The position numbers and the translations under genes were made by a program. Under the pieces are notes generated by a model. It saw only the letters and a list, made by a program, of their open reading frames with translations. It searched no databases and was not told where the DNA came from. Positions 17,104 to 25,025 of a DNA stretch of 64,000 nucleotides are shown one piece after another. Within the stretch, counting starts at the first letter, position 1, and every line of letters starts with the position of its first letter. This DNA is from Ruania rhizosphaerae. Lineage in GTDB: Bacteria; Actinomycetota; Actinomycetes; Actinomycetales; Beutenbergiaceae. The stretch is taken from assembly GCF_009805705.1 (NCBI RefSeq), contig NZ_VSMB01000003.1, positions 62,001-126,000 on the forward strand, in the 5' to 3' direction.

Positions 17104-18126
17104 TCAGGCGAGTGAGCGGACCGACTCGCGCACGACCGGTGGGCACGCGATGGTGAGCCGCTCGGACGCCTCAGGTCCGCCGTCGAGGAGAGCACGCACC
17201 CCGGCCACACCGAGCTCGTAGTGCGGCAGGGCCACCGTGCTCAAACCCGGGCGCAGGTGCGCGGCGATGATCTCCTGGTTGTCGAACCCGACGACGGAGA
17301 GGTCGGCCGGGATCCGCAGGCCACGCTCTCGTAGGCCGTCGTAGAGGCCCATCGCTACCCGGTCGTTGTGACAGCAGACGCCCGTGGCACCGCTGGCGAG
17401 TACAGCCTCGACGCTGGCGTACCCGCCTTCCTGGGCGGAGTCGGCATCGAGCACCAGCGCCGGGTCTACCGCGATCCCTGCGTCGGCGAGCGCTGCCCGG
17501 TATCCGGCCAGCCGGCCCTCGCGTGCCGGGGAGGGAGTCACAGTGTTGATGAACGCGATGCGCTCGTGGCCGGCGTCGATCAGCAGCTGCGCCGCCGCCC
17601 GGCCGCCGTCGAACTCATCAGGGACCACCGCCAGCGGCCCGTCGTCGGCGAAACAGTTCACGAGTACCGTCTCGGCTTCGCTGAGGCCGACCGGCAGCTC
17701 GATCTGCCGGTGATACCACGTGGAGTAGAGGATGCCGTGCACCTTGTGCTCGAGCAGCATGGAGATCGCCTGGTTCTCGGCCTCGGCGTTGCCCTCACTG
17801 TTGGCCACGAGCAGCACGTAGCCGCGCCGCCACGCCTCCACCTGGGCGCCGTGGATGATCTGGCCGGCGAATGGGGTGGAGGCGATGGCGTCGGCGACGA
17901 GCCCGATGAAGCGTGACTGGCCGTGCACCAGATTCTTGGCCAGCGCGTTCGGCCGGTATCCGAGATCCTCGATCGCCTGCAGTACCCGCGCCCGGGTGGC
18001 CTCCCCGATCCGGGCGTTCTTCTTCTCGTTCGCCACCAGGGACACTGCCGAGACGGACACCCCGGCCTTGGCAGCGACCTCTTTCAAGGTGACCGGACGC
18101 CGTCGGCCCTCGTTCACTGGACTCAT
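17104..18126 (-). CDS. LacI-family transcriptional regulator (GH32 operon)
   Basis: This 340-aa repressor has its helix-turn-helix at residues 12-32 (VTLKEVAAKAGVSVSAVSLV), a hinge at RPNALAKNLV and a sugar-sensing domain over the rest. It is the last gene of the GH32 importer operon and starts within the stop of the permease gene (ATGA overlap), an unusual position for a repressor that makes its level follow the operon. The likely targets are the two CG-centred operators at 22807-22845. Confidence 0.9.
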   Translation of the reverse strand: MSPVNEGRRRPVTLKEVAAKAGVSVSAVSLVANEKKNARIGEATRARVLQAIEDLGYRPNALAKNLVHGQSRFIGLVADAIASTPFAGQIIHGAQVEAWRRGYVLLVANSEGNAEAENQAISMLLEHKVHGILYSTWYHRQIELPVGLSEAETVLVNCFADDGPLAVVPDEFDGGRAAAQLLIDAGHERIAFINTVTPSPAREGRLAGYRAALADAGIAVDPALVLDADSAQEGGYASVEAVLASGATGVCCHNDRVAMGLYDGLRERGLRIPADLSVVGFDNQEIIAAHLRPGLSTVALPHYELGVAGVRALLDGGPEASERLTIACPPVVRESVRSLA

Positions 18127-18968
18127 CCCTTCGCCGCCCCGCTCTCCAAACCCTGGATCATCGCCTTGTTCAGCACCAGGAACACCAGCATCAGCGGCGT
18201 GATCGTCACGCAGACGGCAGCGAAGGTCGCCGTCCAGTCCACGTTGCCCATCGCACCAATGTAGTTCTGCAGGCCCAGGGGAATGGTCTTGAGCCCATCG
18301 GAGAGCACGAACGTGTTCGCGAAGATGAAGTCGTTCCAGATGAAGATGCTGTTCACCAGCACGATCGTGACGATCGTGTTCAGCGAGAGCGGGAATGTGA
18401 TCTGGCCGAAGATCCGGTACGGACCGGCACCGTCGAGCGAGGCCGCCTCATAGGTCTCGCCGGGGATGTAGTGGTAGAAGGCGGAGAACAGGTAGATCGA
18501 CATCGGCAGCGCGAACCCGGCCAGCGGCACGATCATCGAGGCGTGCGTGTCCAGCAGCCCCACCGAGGCGTAGTCGATGAACAACGGCACCAGTGCGATC
18601 TGCACCGGCACGATGATCCCCACCAGGAAGATCGCCCGGACGGCGCCCCGCAGCCGGAAGCCGAGCACCTCCAGAGCGTAGGCCGCCATCATCCCGAGCA
18701 GCACGATCAGCACGTTGGCGCCCATGGTCACCGCGAGGCTGTTCAGGATGTTCAGCCCGAGGTTGCCGGTCTCGAACGCCCGCGCGAAGTTGTCCAGCGT
18801 CACCTCTCCGGGCAGGGAGAACGGGTTGCTGGAGGCGAAGTCCTGCTCGGTGCGCAGCGCGGTGAGGAACAGCCACGCCAGCGGGTAGACCTGCACGATC
18901 ACGATGAGCGCGACCGCCACAGTGTTCAGTGCGCGATGCACGTCGAGTCGTTGCCTGCGAGCACTCAT
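18123..18968 (-). CDS. Sugar ABC transporter permease, MalG/UgpE type (GH32 operon)
   Basis: This 281-aa six-helix channel subunit has an EAA loop YEAASLDGAGPYRIFGQITF and the end ALNKAMIQGLESGAAKG-like (LVLNKAMIQGLESGAAKG). It overlaps the upstream permease by four bases. It works with the binding protein at 19896-21239 and a shared ATPase. Confidence 0.9.
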   Translation of the reverse strand: MSARRQRLDVHRALNTVAVALIVIVQVYPLAWLFLTALRTEQDFASSNPFSLPGEVTLDNFARAFETGNLGLNILNSLAVTMGANVLIVLLGMMAAYALEVLGFRLRGAVRAIFLVGIIVPVQIALVPLFIDYASVGLLDTHASMIVPLAGFALPMSIYLFSAFYHYIPGETYEAASLDGAGPYRIFGQITFPLSLNTIVTIVLVNSIFIWNDFIFANTFVLSDGLKTIPLGLQNYIGAMGNVDWTATFAAVCVTITPLMLVFLVLNKAMIQGLESGAAKG

Positions 18969-19846
18969 GCGTCAGCCCTCCGGCGCAGCAGCATGATGAT
19001 CAGCCCGACCGCCACCAGGCACTCGATCACGATGAACACCGAGATCGTGCTCGCATACCCGTAGTCGGTGTGGCTGAACGCCGTTTTGTACATGTAGGTG
19101 GTCACCAGCTCCGAGGCCTGCCCGGGGCCGCCATTGGTGAGCAGGTACGGGATGTCGAAGCCGCGCAGCGCATACGTGGTGGCCATGATCGTGGTGGTGA
19201 TCCACACCGGGCGGATGTAGGGGAAGCGGATCTTGGTGAACAACTGCCACCGGCTCGCTCCATCCAGACGAGCAGCCTCCTCGAGCTCCGCGGGTACGGC
19301 GATCAGTGCGGCGTAGATGATCAGCATGTACAGGCCCGTGAACCGCCACCCCTCGGGGATGGAGACCGCCGCCAGGACGGTGCCGACATCGGAGAGCCAG
19401 GCCCGTTGCAGCCCGTCCAGCCCGATCGCGGCCAGGGCCTGGTTGAACAAACCCACTGGTTCCAGGGCGTACATCCGCTGGAACAGGAATGCGATCGCCA
19501 CCGTGGAGATGACCGCGGGCAGCAGGTACAGCGTCTTGACCAGCTCACGCCCGCGGCGCAGCCCGATCAGCAGGCTGGCCACCACGAGGGCACCGCCCAG
19601 CTGCAGGATCAGGCAGATGGCCAGGTAGCCGAGGGAGTTGACGAAGGCGGTCCAAAAGATGTCGTCCCGGGTGAGCATCCGGACGTAGTTGTCCAGGCCC
19701 ACGAACTCCATCGCGGTGATGCCGTCCCAGCTGAAGAAGCTCAGTACCAGCGACTGCACGATCGGCACGAGTACCGCGATGCCGTACAGCAGCAGTGGCG
19801 GCAGCAGGAAGACGAGAACAGCGGTTCTCGAACGGTGCGGAAGCAT
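18965..19846 (-). CDS. Sugar ABC transporter permease, MalF/UgpA type (GH32 operon)
   Basis: This 293-aa channel subunit has a short head and six helices, beginning with TAVLVFLLPPLLLYGIAVLV. The EAA loop is LEEAARLDGASRWQLFTKIR. It lies 49 bases after the binding-protein gene, and the gap is filled by a hairpin. Confidence 0.9.
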   Translation of the reverse strand: MLPHRSRTAVLVFLLPPLLLYGIAVLVPIVQSLVLSFFSWDGITAMEFVGLDNYVRMLTRDDIFWTAFVNSLGYLAICLILQLGGALVVASLLIGLRRGRELVKTLYLLPAVISTVAIAFLFQRMYALEPVGLFNQALAAIGLDGLQRAWLSDVGTVLAAVSIPEGWRFTGLYMLIIYAALIAVPAELEEAARLDGASRWQLFTKIRFPYIRPVWITTTIMATTYALRGFDIPYLLTNGGPGQASELVTTYMYKTAFSHTDYGYASTISVFIVIECLVAVGLIIMLLRRRADA

Positions 19847-19864
19847 GAGGTGTCCTTACCGAAC

Positions 19865-19889
19865 CCGCCGGGGCGCGCAGCTCCGGCGG
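19865..19889 (-). promoter_or_regulatory. Intercistronic hairpin between binding protein and permease (GH32 operon)
   Basis: Arms 19865-19874 and 19880-19889 pair at 9 of 10 positions around a 5-base loop. The structure begins just after the binding-protein stop and ends before the permease start, the same position as in the other importer operons. Confidence 0.6.
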
Positions 19890-19895
19890 AGTCAA

Positions 19896-21239
19896 TCACT
19901 CGAAGGCAGCGGTGCCGTGCTCGGCGATGGTGGTATCCATGGTGGCGATGAACTCCTCGGGGGTGATCTCGCCCTGCACGAGCAGGGTGAGCTCCTGCTG
20001 CAACCGGGAGTTCGAGGTGGGGTCCAGCTGGGTGTCCCACGGCATGGCGCTGAGCTCACCGACGGAGTCGGCTTCGGCGACGGCACGCTCGTACAGTTCC
20101 GTGGCGTTGTCCGGGATGGTGGTCTCCACTGTGGTGGTGGGGGACAGCGCCCCGGTCTCGGCGTACAAGGCGGGGTAACGCTCCAGGGCAAAGGCGAGGA
20201 AGTCGCGCACCAGTGGGTCGTAGGTGGCCGCGTTCACGGCCATGCCGATTCCCGACGGCGAGACGTACTCGTCCGCGCCCGTCACCGCTCCCGGAGTACT
20301 GGGGAGGGTGAAGTAGTCGACGTCGTCACGCACCTCGGCGTTCAGGTTCTCCGTGGCGAGGTTCGCCAGCTCCCAGGTGCCGATGTTGTAGACGGCGGCG
20401 CGGCCCGAGGTGAAGGCGGCCTGCGCGTCTGCGTACCCGGTGGAGGAGAAGCCCTCACCGAAGCACTCCGCCTCTCCGAGTGAGGCCATCCACTCGACGG
20501 CGGCCCGCCCGTCCTCGCTGTCCAGCTGAGCTTCGCCTCGCTTGAGGTCGCGCACGAAATCGTTGCCGGAGGTACGGAACGGGTAGTAGGCCATGTACCG
20601 CTCGAGCGGCCACTGGTCCTGCCCGTCCAGTGCGATCGGGGTGATACCGGCCTCGCGCAGACCGCGGCACAGCTGCGGGAAGTCGTCGAGCGTCTCAGGC
20701 ACCTGCACCCCGGCCCCATCCAAGAGCGCCGTGTTGTACCAGAACAGCTCCACCTGGAACTCGAACGGGATCATGTGCAGCGAGCCGTCGTCGAAACGCT
20801 GATAGTTCAGGGCCGCCGGCCGGTAGTCCTCATACAGACCCAGGTCGGTCAGCAGCGCCTCGGCATCCATCATCCGGCCCTGCTCGGCCAGCGTGGCCGC
20901 GAACGGGGTGGCGTCGATATCGAAAAGTTCAGGTAGCTCGTTCGCTGCCGCGAGGGTCTCCAACCGCTGGATGTAGGAGGGCCGGTCCGGGGTGGAGATG
21001 AGGTTGAGTGAGAATCCCGGGTGCTCGGCGGCGTAGTCGGCGGCGATCTGCTCTATCGTGGTGATCACGCCGCCGTCGGCCGGGCGGGAGAGCAGCCAGG
21101 AGATCTCCCGGGCCTCGATCTCACCCTCGGGGTTGACGTTGGTGGGGTCGGTTTCGCCGGGACCGCCGCCAGAGCATCCGGCGAGCAGCAGGGCGGCGGC
21201 GGTAGTAGCGGCGAAGGCCGCGCCTCGGATTCGGTTCAT
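19896..21239 (-). CDS. Sugar ABC transporter substrate-binding lipoprotein (GH32 operon)
   Basis: This 447-aa family 1 binding protein has a signal peptide ending LLLAGC (Cys22), a short acidic linker and then a full-length mature domain. AAAGGAG precedes the ATG. It lies 19 bases after the GH32 gene. The neighbouring glycosidase suggests fructose-containing oligosaccharides as ligand (inference). Confidence 0.9.
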   Translation of the reverse strand: MNRIRGAAFAATTAAALLLAGCSGGGPGETDPTNVNPEGEIEAREISWLLSRPADGGVITTIEQIAADYAAEHPGFSLNLISTPDRPSYIQRLETLAAANELPELFDIDATPFAATLAEQGRMMDAEALLTDLGLYEDYRPAALNYQRFDDGSLHMIPFEFQVELFWYNTALLDGAGVQVPETLDDFPQLCRGLREAGITPIALDGQDQWPLERYMAYYPFRTSGNDFVRDLKRGEAQLDSEDGRAAVEWMASLGEAECFGEGFSSTGYADAQAAFTSGRAAVYNIGTWELANLATENLNAEVRDDVDYFTLPSTPGAVTGADEYVSPSGIGMAVNAATYDPLVRDFLAFALERYPALYAETGALSPTTTVETTIPDNATELYERAVAEADSVGELSAMPWDTQLDPTSNSRLQQELTLLVQGEITPEEFIATMDTTIAEHGTAAFE

Positions 21240-21258
21240 GGTCGTCTCCTTTGATCGA

Positions 21259-22782
21259 TCAGGGATGGGCGGGGGAGAGGGGGTGTTCGTGAGATGCGGG
21301 AACAGGGCTTGCCGTTGTGACCTGCAGATCGGTCACCGTCACCGTGCAGTCGGCCGCGAAGATGCCGAGATGGTCACCCCAGGACCGGTACATCCTGGTG
21401 CTGACGGTCACCTCGCGGTCCAGGGTCGCCATGCAGATGTCCTCGTCCAGGATGATCTCCAGCGTGTGGCGTCCCGGAGCCAGAGTGCAGGGGCGTTCGA
21501 GCTCGATCGCGTGCGGTACGTCGCCGGAGATCTGCCACTGCTCCGTTCCGGTGGTCCGGCGGGGCCAGCGGTCGACGACCATTCGGCCGCGGCCTGGTTC
21601 GAGCCGGAGGACGTGTGCCTGGTCGCCGTCGGCACTGGCGCGCAGGAGGACGCCGCACTCGCCGGTGGCGAGGGTTTCCGCTTCCGGGATGTCGAGATCG
21701 AGCCGGATCCGGCACGTCGCCGGCAGGGGCGCCGAGGTCAGCACGGCTTGGTAGCCGTCCAGGCGACCCACGGTCGCCCAGACCGCTGTGGAGTCGGGGT
21801 CGACTGCAGCACCGAGATCAGCCGCGGTGCCGAGGCCGACCGGGTGATCGGTGCCGAAGGCGGCCGATACCTCGGCCGGTGGGGCGAAGGTGAGGGTGCC
21901 GTCGGCGCCTTGATGCGCTTCCAGCACAGCGAGCGTTCCTGCCCATTCCCAGGGGCCGTCGTCGTGGGCTCCTTCGCGGGTGGCGATCCACCCGAAGAAG
22001 AAGCGGCGCCCGTCCCGTGCGGCGGACTTGGCGGCGTAGAAGGCGCGGCCGTCGAGGGAGTCGTGTGCAGGGGCGAGCCAGGGGCCGTCCAGGCTGCGCG
22101 CCATCCGGTACTTCGTGGCGAAGGAGTCCGAGAACTCGGAGTAGACCAGGTACCACCAATCGCCCCAGCGGAAGACGTCCGGGCACTCGTGGGCGATGTG
22201 GCGGCCCGGGTCCCACAGTGGGGTGGTCGGGTGCCACGTGCTCAGGTCGGTTGAGGTGAGCTGGGCGAGTACACCGCGGCGACGGTCGGGACCGTCGATG
22301 TGGCGGGCCGTGACGATCATGCGCCACTGGCCGTTGTCCTCGTCCCGGAAGACGAACGGATCGCGCCAGTCGCCGCTCTCGTAGCCCGCTGTCGCACCGA
22401 AGGTGTCCTCGCTGCACTTGGCCCAGGTGCGCTGACCGTCAGTGCTGATGGCGTGCATCACGAGCTGCAGCGGGCGGCCGTCCGGTCCGAGCCGACTGGG
22501 ATTCTGGCCGGTGTAGAAGAGGTGGTCGGTGCCGGCGTGATCGGTGACGACGCTGCCGGTGTAGACATTGAAGTCCGGGGCGTCCGGACCGCCGGACGGG
22601 ATGGCCTCGCCGTGCTCGGTGTAGTTCGCGAGGTCCCGGGTGGTGACCAGGTGCCAGGGCATCCCTTCGGCGGGGGAGCGGCGGGTCTCGTGCAGGTAGT
22701 ACAGCCGGAACTCGCCGTCGCGTTCGACGGGGATGACGTCTCCGACCCAGGCGCGGTCTGGGCGGAAGAAGGGGTTCGACAC
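21259..22782 (-). CDS. Glycoside hydrolase family 32-like (fructofuranosidase/fructanase type)
   Basis: This 507-aa enzyme has no signal peptide, so it is probably cytoplasmic. It has a five-bladed propeller domain followed by a C-terminal beta-sandwich (from about residue 330). The three GH32 signatures are visible in order: an Asp-containing WVGD (Asp15) in place of the usual WMNDPNG, R140-D141-P142 in GDWRDPFVF, and E199-C200 in HECPDVF, where Glu is the acid/base. The start is GTG, preceded by AGAGAGG at a good distance. As first gene of the operon it would hydrolyse imported fructosides. The degenerate first motif leaves room for another GH32/GH43-clan specificity. Confidence 0.82.
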   Translation of the reverse strand: MSNPFFRPDRAWVGDVIPVERDGEFRLYYLHETRRSPAEGMPWHLVTTRDLANYTEHGEAIPSGGPDAPDFNVYTGSVVTDHAGTDHLFYTGQNPSRLGPDGRPLQLVMHAISTDGQRTWAKCSEDTFGATAGYESGDWRDPFVFRDEDNGQWRMIVTARHIDGPDRRRGVLAQLTSTDLSTWHPTTPLWDPGRHIAHECPDVFRWGDWWYLVYSEFSDSFATKYRMARSLDGPWLAPAHDSLDGRAFYAAKSAARDGRRFFFGWIATREGAHDDGPWEWAGTLAVLEAHQGADGTLTFAPPAEVSAAFGTDHPVGLGTAADLGAAVDPDSTAVWATVGRLDGYQAVLTSAPLPATCRIRLDLDIPEAETLATGECGVLLRASADGDQAHVLRLEPGRGRMVVDRWPRRTTGTEQWQISGDVPHAIELERPCTLAPGRHTLEIILDEDICMATLDREVTVSTRMYRSWGDHLGIFAADCTVTVTDLQVTTASPVPASHEHPLSPAHP

Positions 22783-22806
22783 ACGAAGCCTCTCTGCTCG
22801 ATGCGG

Positions 22807-22823
22807 TGATCAATCGCTTGATC
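22807..22823. promoter_or_regulatory. LacI-type operator 1 of GH32 operon
   Basis: TGATCAATCGCTTGATC is a CG-centred near-palindrome 25 bp upstream of the GH32 start. It shares TCAANCGCTTGA with the second site at 22828-22845. Confidence 0.65.
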
Positions 22824-22827
22824 TTCA

Positions 22828-22845
22828 TGATCAAACGCTTGAGCA
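22828..22845. promoter_or_regulatory. LacI-type operator 2 of GH32 operon
   Basis: TGATCAAACGCTTGAGCA is the second copy. The two centres are 22 bp apart, about two helical turns, so two repressor dimers could bind on the same face. Confidence 0.65.
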
Positions 22846-23197
22846 GACCGTAGCAGGGACGGGTGGTGCTCGGCAAGAGGTGGGCGAACTGCATGGCTGA
22901 CCGGCCTGCCGCTCGTCATTCGGCGGCGGCCCATCCGGTCACCGGCCCATCTGGTCGAATCTGTTCAGCTGCGATGGCAACCGGCCGTCGAGGGCTGTGA
23001 ACAGTGAGGGCGCGGCAGGCGAGGTCACCTGGTTCCCCGCCCTCCTCGTCGCCTCCTATCCACAACGAGGCGCCCGATGTGGCCCCGCCGCAGGGTCGAG
23101 GCACGCTCCCGAGGCGCCTCACCCACAGGCGCATCCCCGATGTGCCGTCGTCCACAACCCTCAACCAGGTTTTTCGTTGCAATACCAACGAATACTC
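22846..23197. other. Intergenic stretch upstream of the HNH gene
   Basis: About 350 bp between the divergent GH32 operon and the HNH promoter. Open frames here lack gene-like composition, ribosome-binding sites and recognisable products. Apart from the two flanking promoter regions nothing is seen. Confidence 0.4.
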
Positions 23198-23226
23198 TTG
23201 ACGACTACGAACGTACGTTCTAAACT
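23198..23226 (+). promoter_or_regulatory. Promoter with SOS (LexA-type) box in its spacer
   Basis: TTGACG (23198-23203), a 17-bp spacer and TAAACT (23221-23226). The spacer contains CGAACGTACGTTC (23208-23220), whose core GAACGTACGTTC is a perfect palindrome. It matches the mycobacterial SOS box pattern CGAAC-N4-GTTC. LexA bound there would silence the promoter until DNA damage. Confidence 0.75.
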
Positions 23227-23273
23227 GTGGAGTAGGCAGAGCACCCAGTATCGGGAACCGTGAGGAGGCGGGA

Positions 23274-24881
23274 ATGAGCAGCACAACCCACATGGGCACC
23301 AACCCCGCCGACACCGTCCGAGAAGCCCTGGGGCAACATCTGACCGACGGTGATGCCCCCGGGCAGCTCGCCGTCGTGAGCGCCCTACTCGATGACGTGC
23401 TCGCCATCGATCTGCGCCAGGTGCCCTCAGCGGTGCTGCCCGACGTCGTCAGCGAGCTGGAGCAGACCCGGCGACGCCTGGACGCCCTCACCACCGCGAC
23501 TATGTCCTCGGTCGAAGCCGACGGAACCTGGGCGGTCAGTGGTGCGCGGACGATGGCGTCCTGGTGGTCGAATGCCACCAGCACCCACGGCGGGAAGGCA
23601 CGGAGCCAGGTGCACCTGTCCCGCACCCTGCGTGACCACCTACCGGCCACCGAGACGGCCCTCGCTGCGGGGGTCATCAGTAGTGATCACGCTGCCGCAC
23701 TGGCCCGGCACGCCACCACCACAGACGCCCTGCGCGAACGCCTGGCCGACGCCGAAGTCGGGGAGCAGTTCCTCCTAGAGCAGGCGCGGGTGCTGGACGC
23801 GGACTCCTTCACTCGGTTAGTCAAGACCTGGGCGATCCGGGCCGACCCCGACGCCGCCGACCGGAACTGGCGTGAAGACTCCGGCAAGGAGCACTTCTTC
23901 GTCTCTGCCACCACCGCAGGACGCCGCCTCGACGGATGGCTGGACCACACCAACGGCCAGATCGTGGAGCAGGCCTTCGCCGCGGTCACCGGGGTGCCAT
24001 CAGCTGATGATGACCGCACCCCGTCCCAGCGCAACGCCCACGCCCTGGTCACGATGGCCCGGTACGTCCTCGACACCGGTGAGTTCCAACCCTCAGCACG
24101 GGTCCGCCCCCACCTCCTCGTCCACGTCCCCGCCGACACGTTGCACCGGCTGACCACCACACCGGTCCCAGTTCCAGATCACCATCGCCCCCGCTGCACC
24201 TGCCACCACCACACTGGTGCGGGCGGCGCAACCCACGCGGGCGCAGCGGACAGCACCGGCGGGTGCGAGCCGGTTGAGCCGGGACCGCGCGGGACCGCCC
24301 CCGCACTTCCCGGACTGGGCGACACGACCGGTCATGCTCCCGGGTGCCCGGCCGACCCGACCGCACCAGTGATCAGCTCAACCATTGACCCGCAGCACCT
24401 GACCGGTGCCGAACCCGCCACCCTGGCCGACGGCACCCCGATCAGCCACACCGCACTCGCCCACCTGACCTGTGATGCCGAGTTCACCAGGGTTATCCTC
24501 CACCCCGACGGCCAGATTCTCGATGTCGGCCGTGCTCAGCGCCTGCACACTGCTGCCCAGACCAGAGCGATCTGGGCACGCGACCAGTCCTGCCAGCACC
24601 CGGGGTGCACCGCACCACCCGGCATCGGGGAGATCCACCACAGCATCTGGTGGTCCCGAGGCGGCCACACCAACACCCACCACGGCATCCTGCTCTGCTG
24701 GTACCACCACCGGCTGGTCCACCAACGCGACATCACCATCACCAGACATCAGAACCACTGGCACTTCACCAAGCAGGGTGGGCGACCCATCACCTACCAC
24801 CACCCGCCACCCTGCGAGAGACCAGCTATCTCACCAGAACTGTCAGATCCGCCGGACAGGCCAGCCATCTCACGAGAGTGA
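23274..24881 (+). CDS. DUF222-HNH endonuclease (13E12-repeat-like family)
   Basis: This 535-aa protein has an N-terminal DUF222 domain (about residues 30-300), a variable Pro/Gly/Cys-rich middle with short runs such as CTCHH, and a C-terminal HNH nuclease module (about 440-485). The module includes CQHPGCTAPP, GEIHHSIWWSRGGHTNTHHG and LLCWYHHRLVHQ, giving the metal-binding Cys/His set. GAGGAGG precedes the ATG. The family is multicopy in actinobacteria; M. tuberculosis members are known as REP13E12 and several are LexA-controlled (established knowledge). The promoter here carries a SOS-type palindrome, so damage-induced DNA processing is plausible. The substrate is unknown. Confidence 0.88.
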   Translation: MSSTTHMGTNPADTVREALGQHLTDGDAPGQLAVVSALLDDVLAIDLRQVPSAVLPDVVSELEQTRRRLDALTTATMSSVEADGTWAVSGARTMASWWSNATSTHGGKARSQVHLSRTLRDHLPATETALAAGVISSDHAAALARHATTTDALRERLADAEVGEQFLLEQARVLDADSFTRLVKTWAIRADPDAADRNWREDSGKEHFFVSATTAGRRLDGWLDHTNGQIVEQAFAAVTGVPSADDDRTPSQRNAHALVTMARYVLDTGEFQPSARVRPHLLVHVPADTLHRLTTTPVPVPDHHRPRCTCHHHTGAGGATHAGAADSTGGCEPVEPGPRGTAPALPGLGDTTGHAPGCPADPTAPVISSTIDPQHLTGAEPATLADGTPISHTALAHLTCDAEFTRVILHPDGQILDVGRAQRLHTAAQTRAIWARDQSCQHPGCTAPPGIGEIHHSIWWSRGGHTNTHHGILLCWYHHRLVHQRDITITRHQNHWHFTKQGGRPITYHHPPPCERPAISPELSDPPDRPAISRE

Positions 24882-25025
24882 CCGGGGAGTCGCGCGGTGA
24901 CATGAGCGCGCGTCGGCGAGATCACCACCGCCGGCACGACCACCCTCGCCGCTCGGTCGGTGATCGCGTACACCGCGCCGTGGGCTGACGGTCTGGGCAG
25001 CCGTTCGCCGGGGTGGCGTAGAGGC

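Noticed and set aside
22916-23677. Minus-strand open frame of about 253 codons upstream of and into the HNH gene
   Set aside because: It overlaps the SOS-type promoter and HNH start, has no ribosome-binding site and no family resemblance.
24882-25025. Possible gene remnant (EITTAGTTTLAARSVIAYTA frame) between HNH and GH2 genes
   Set aside because: A short frame without start or recognisable family; no hairpin either, so I call nothing there.
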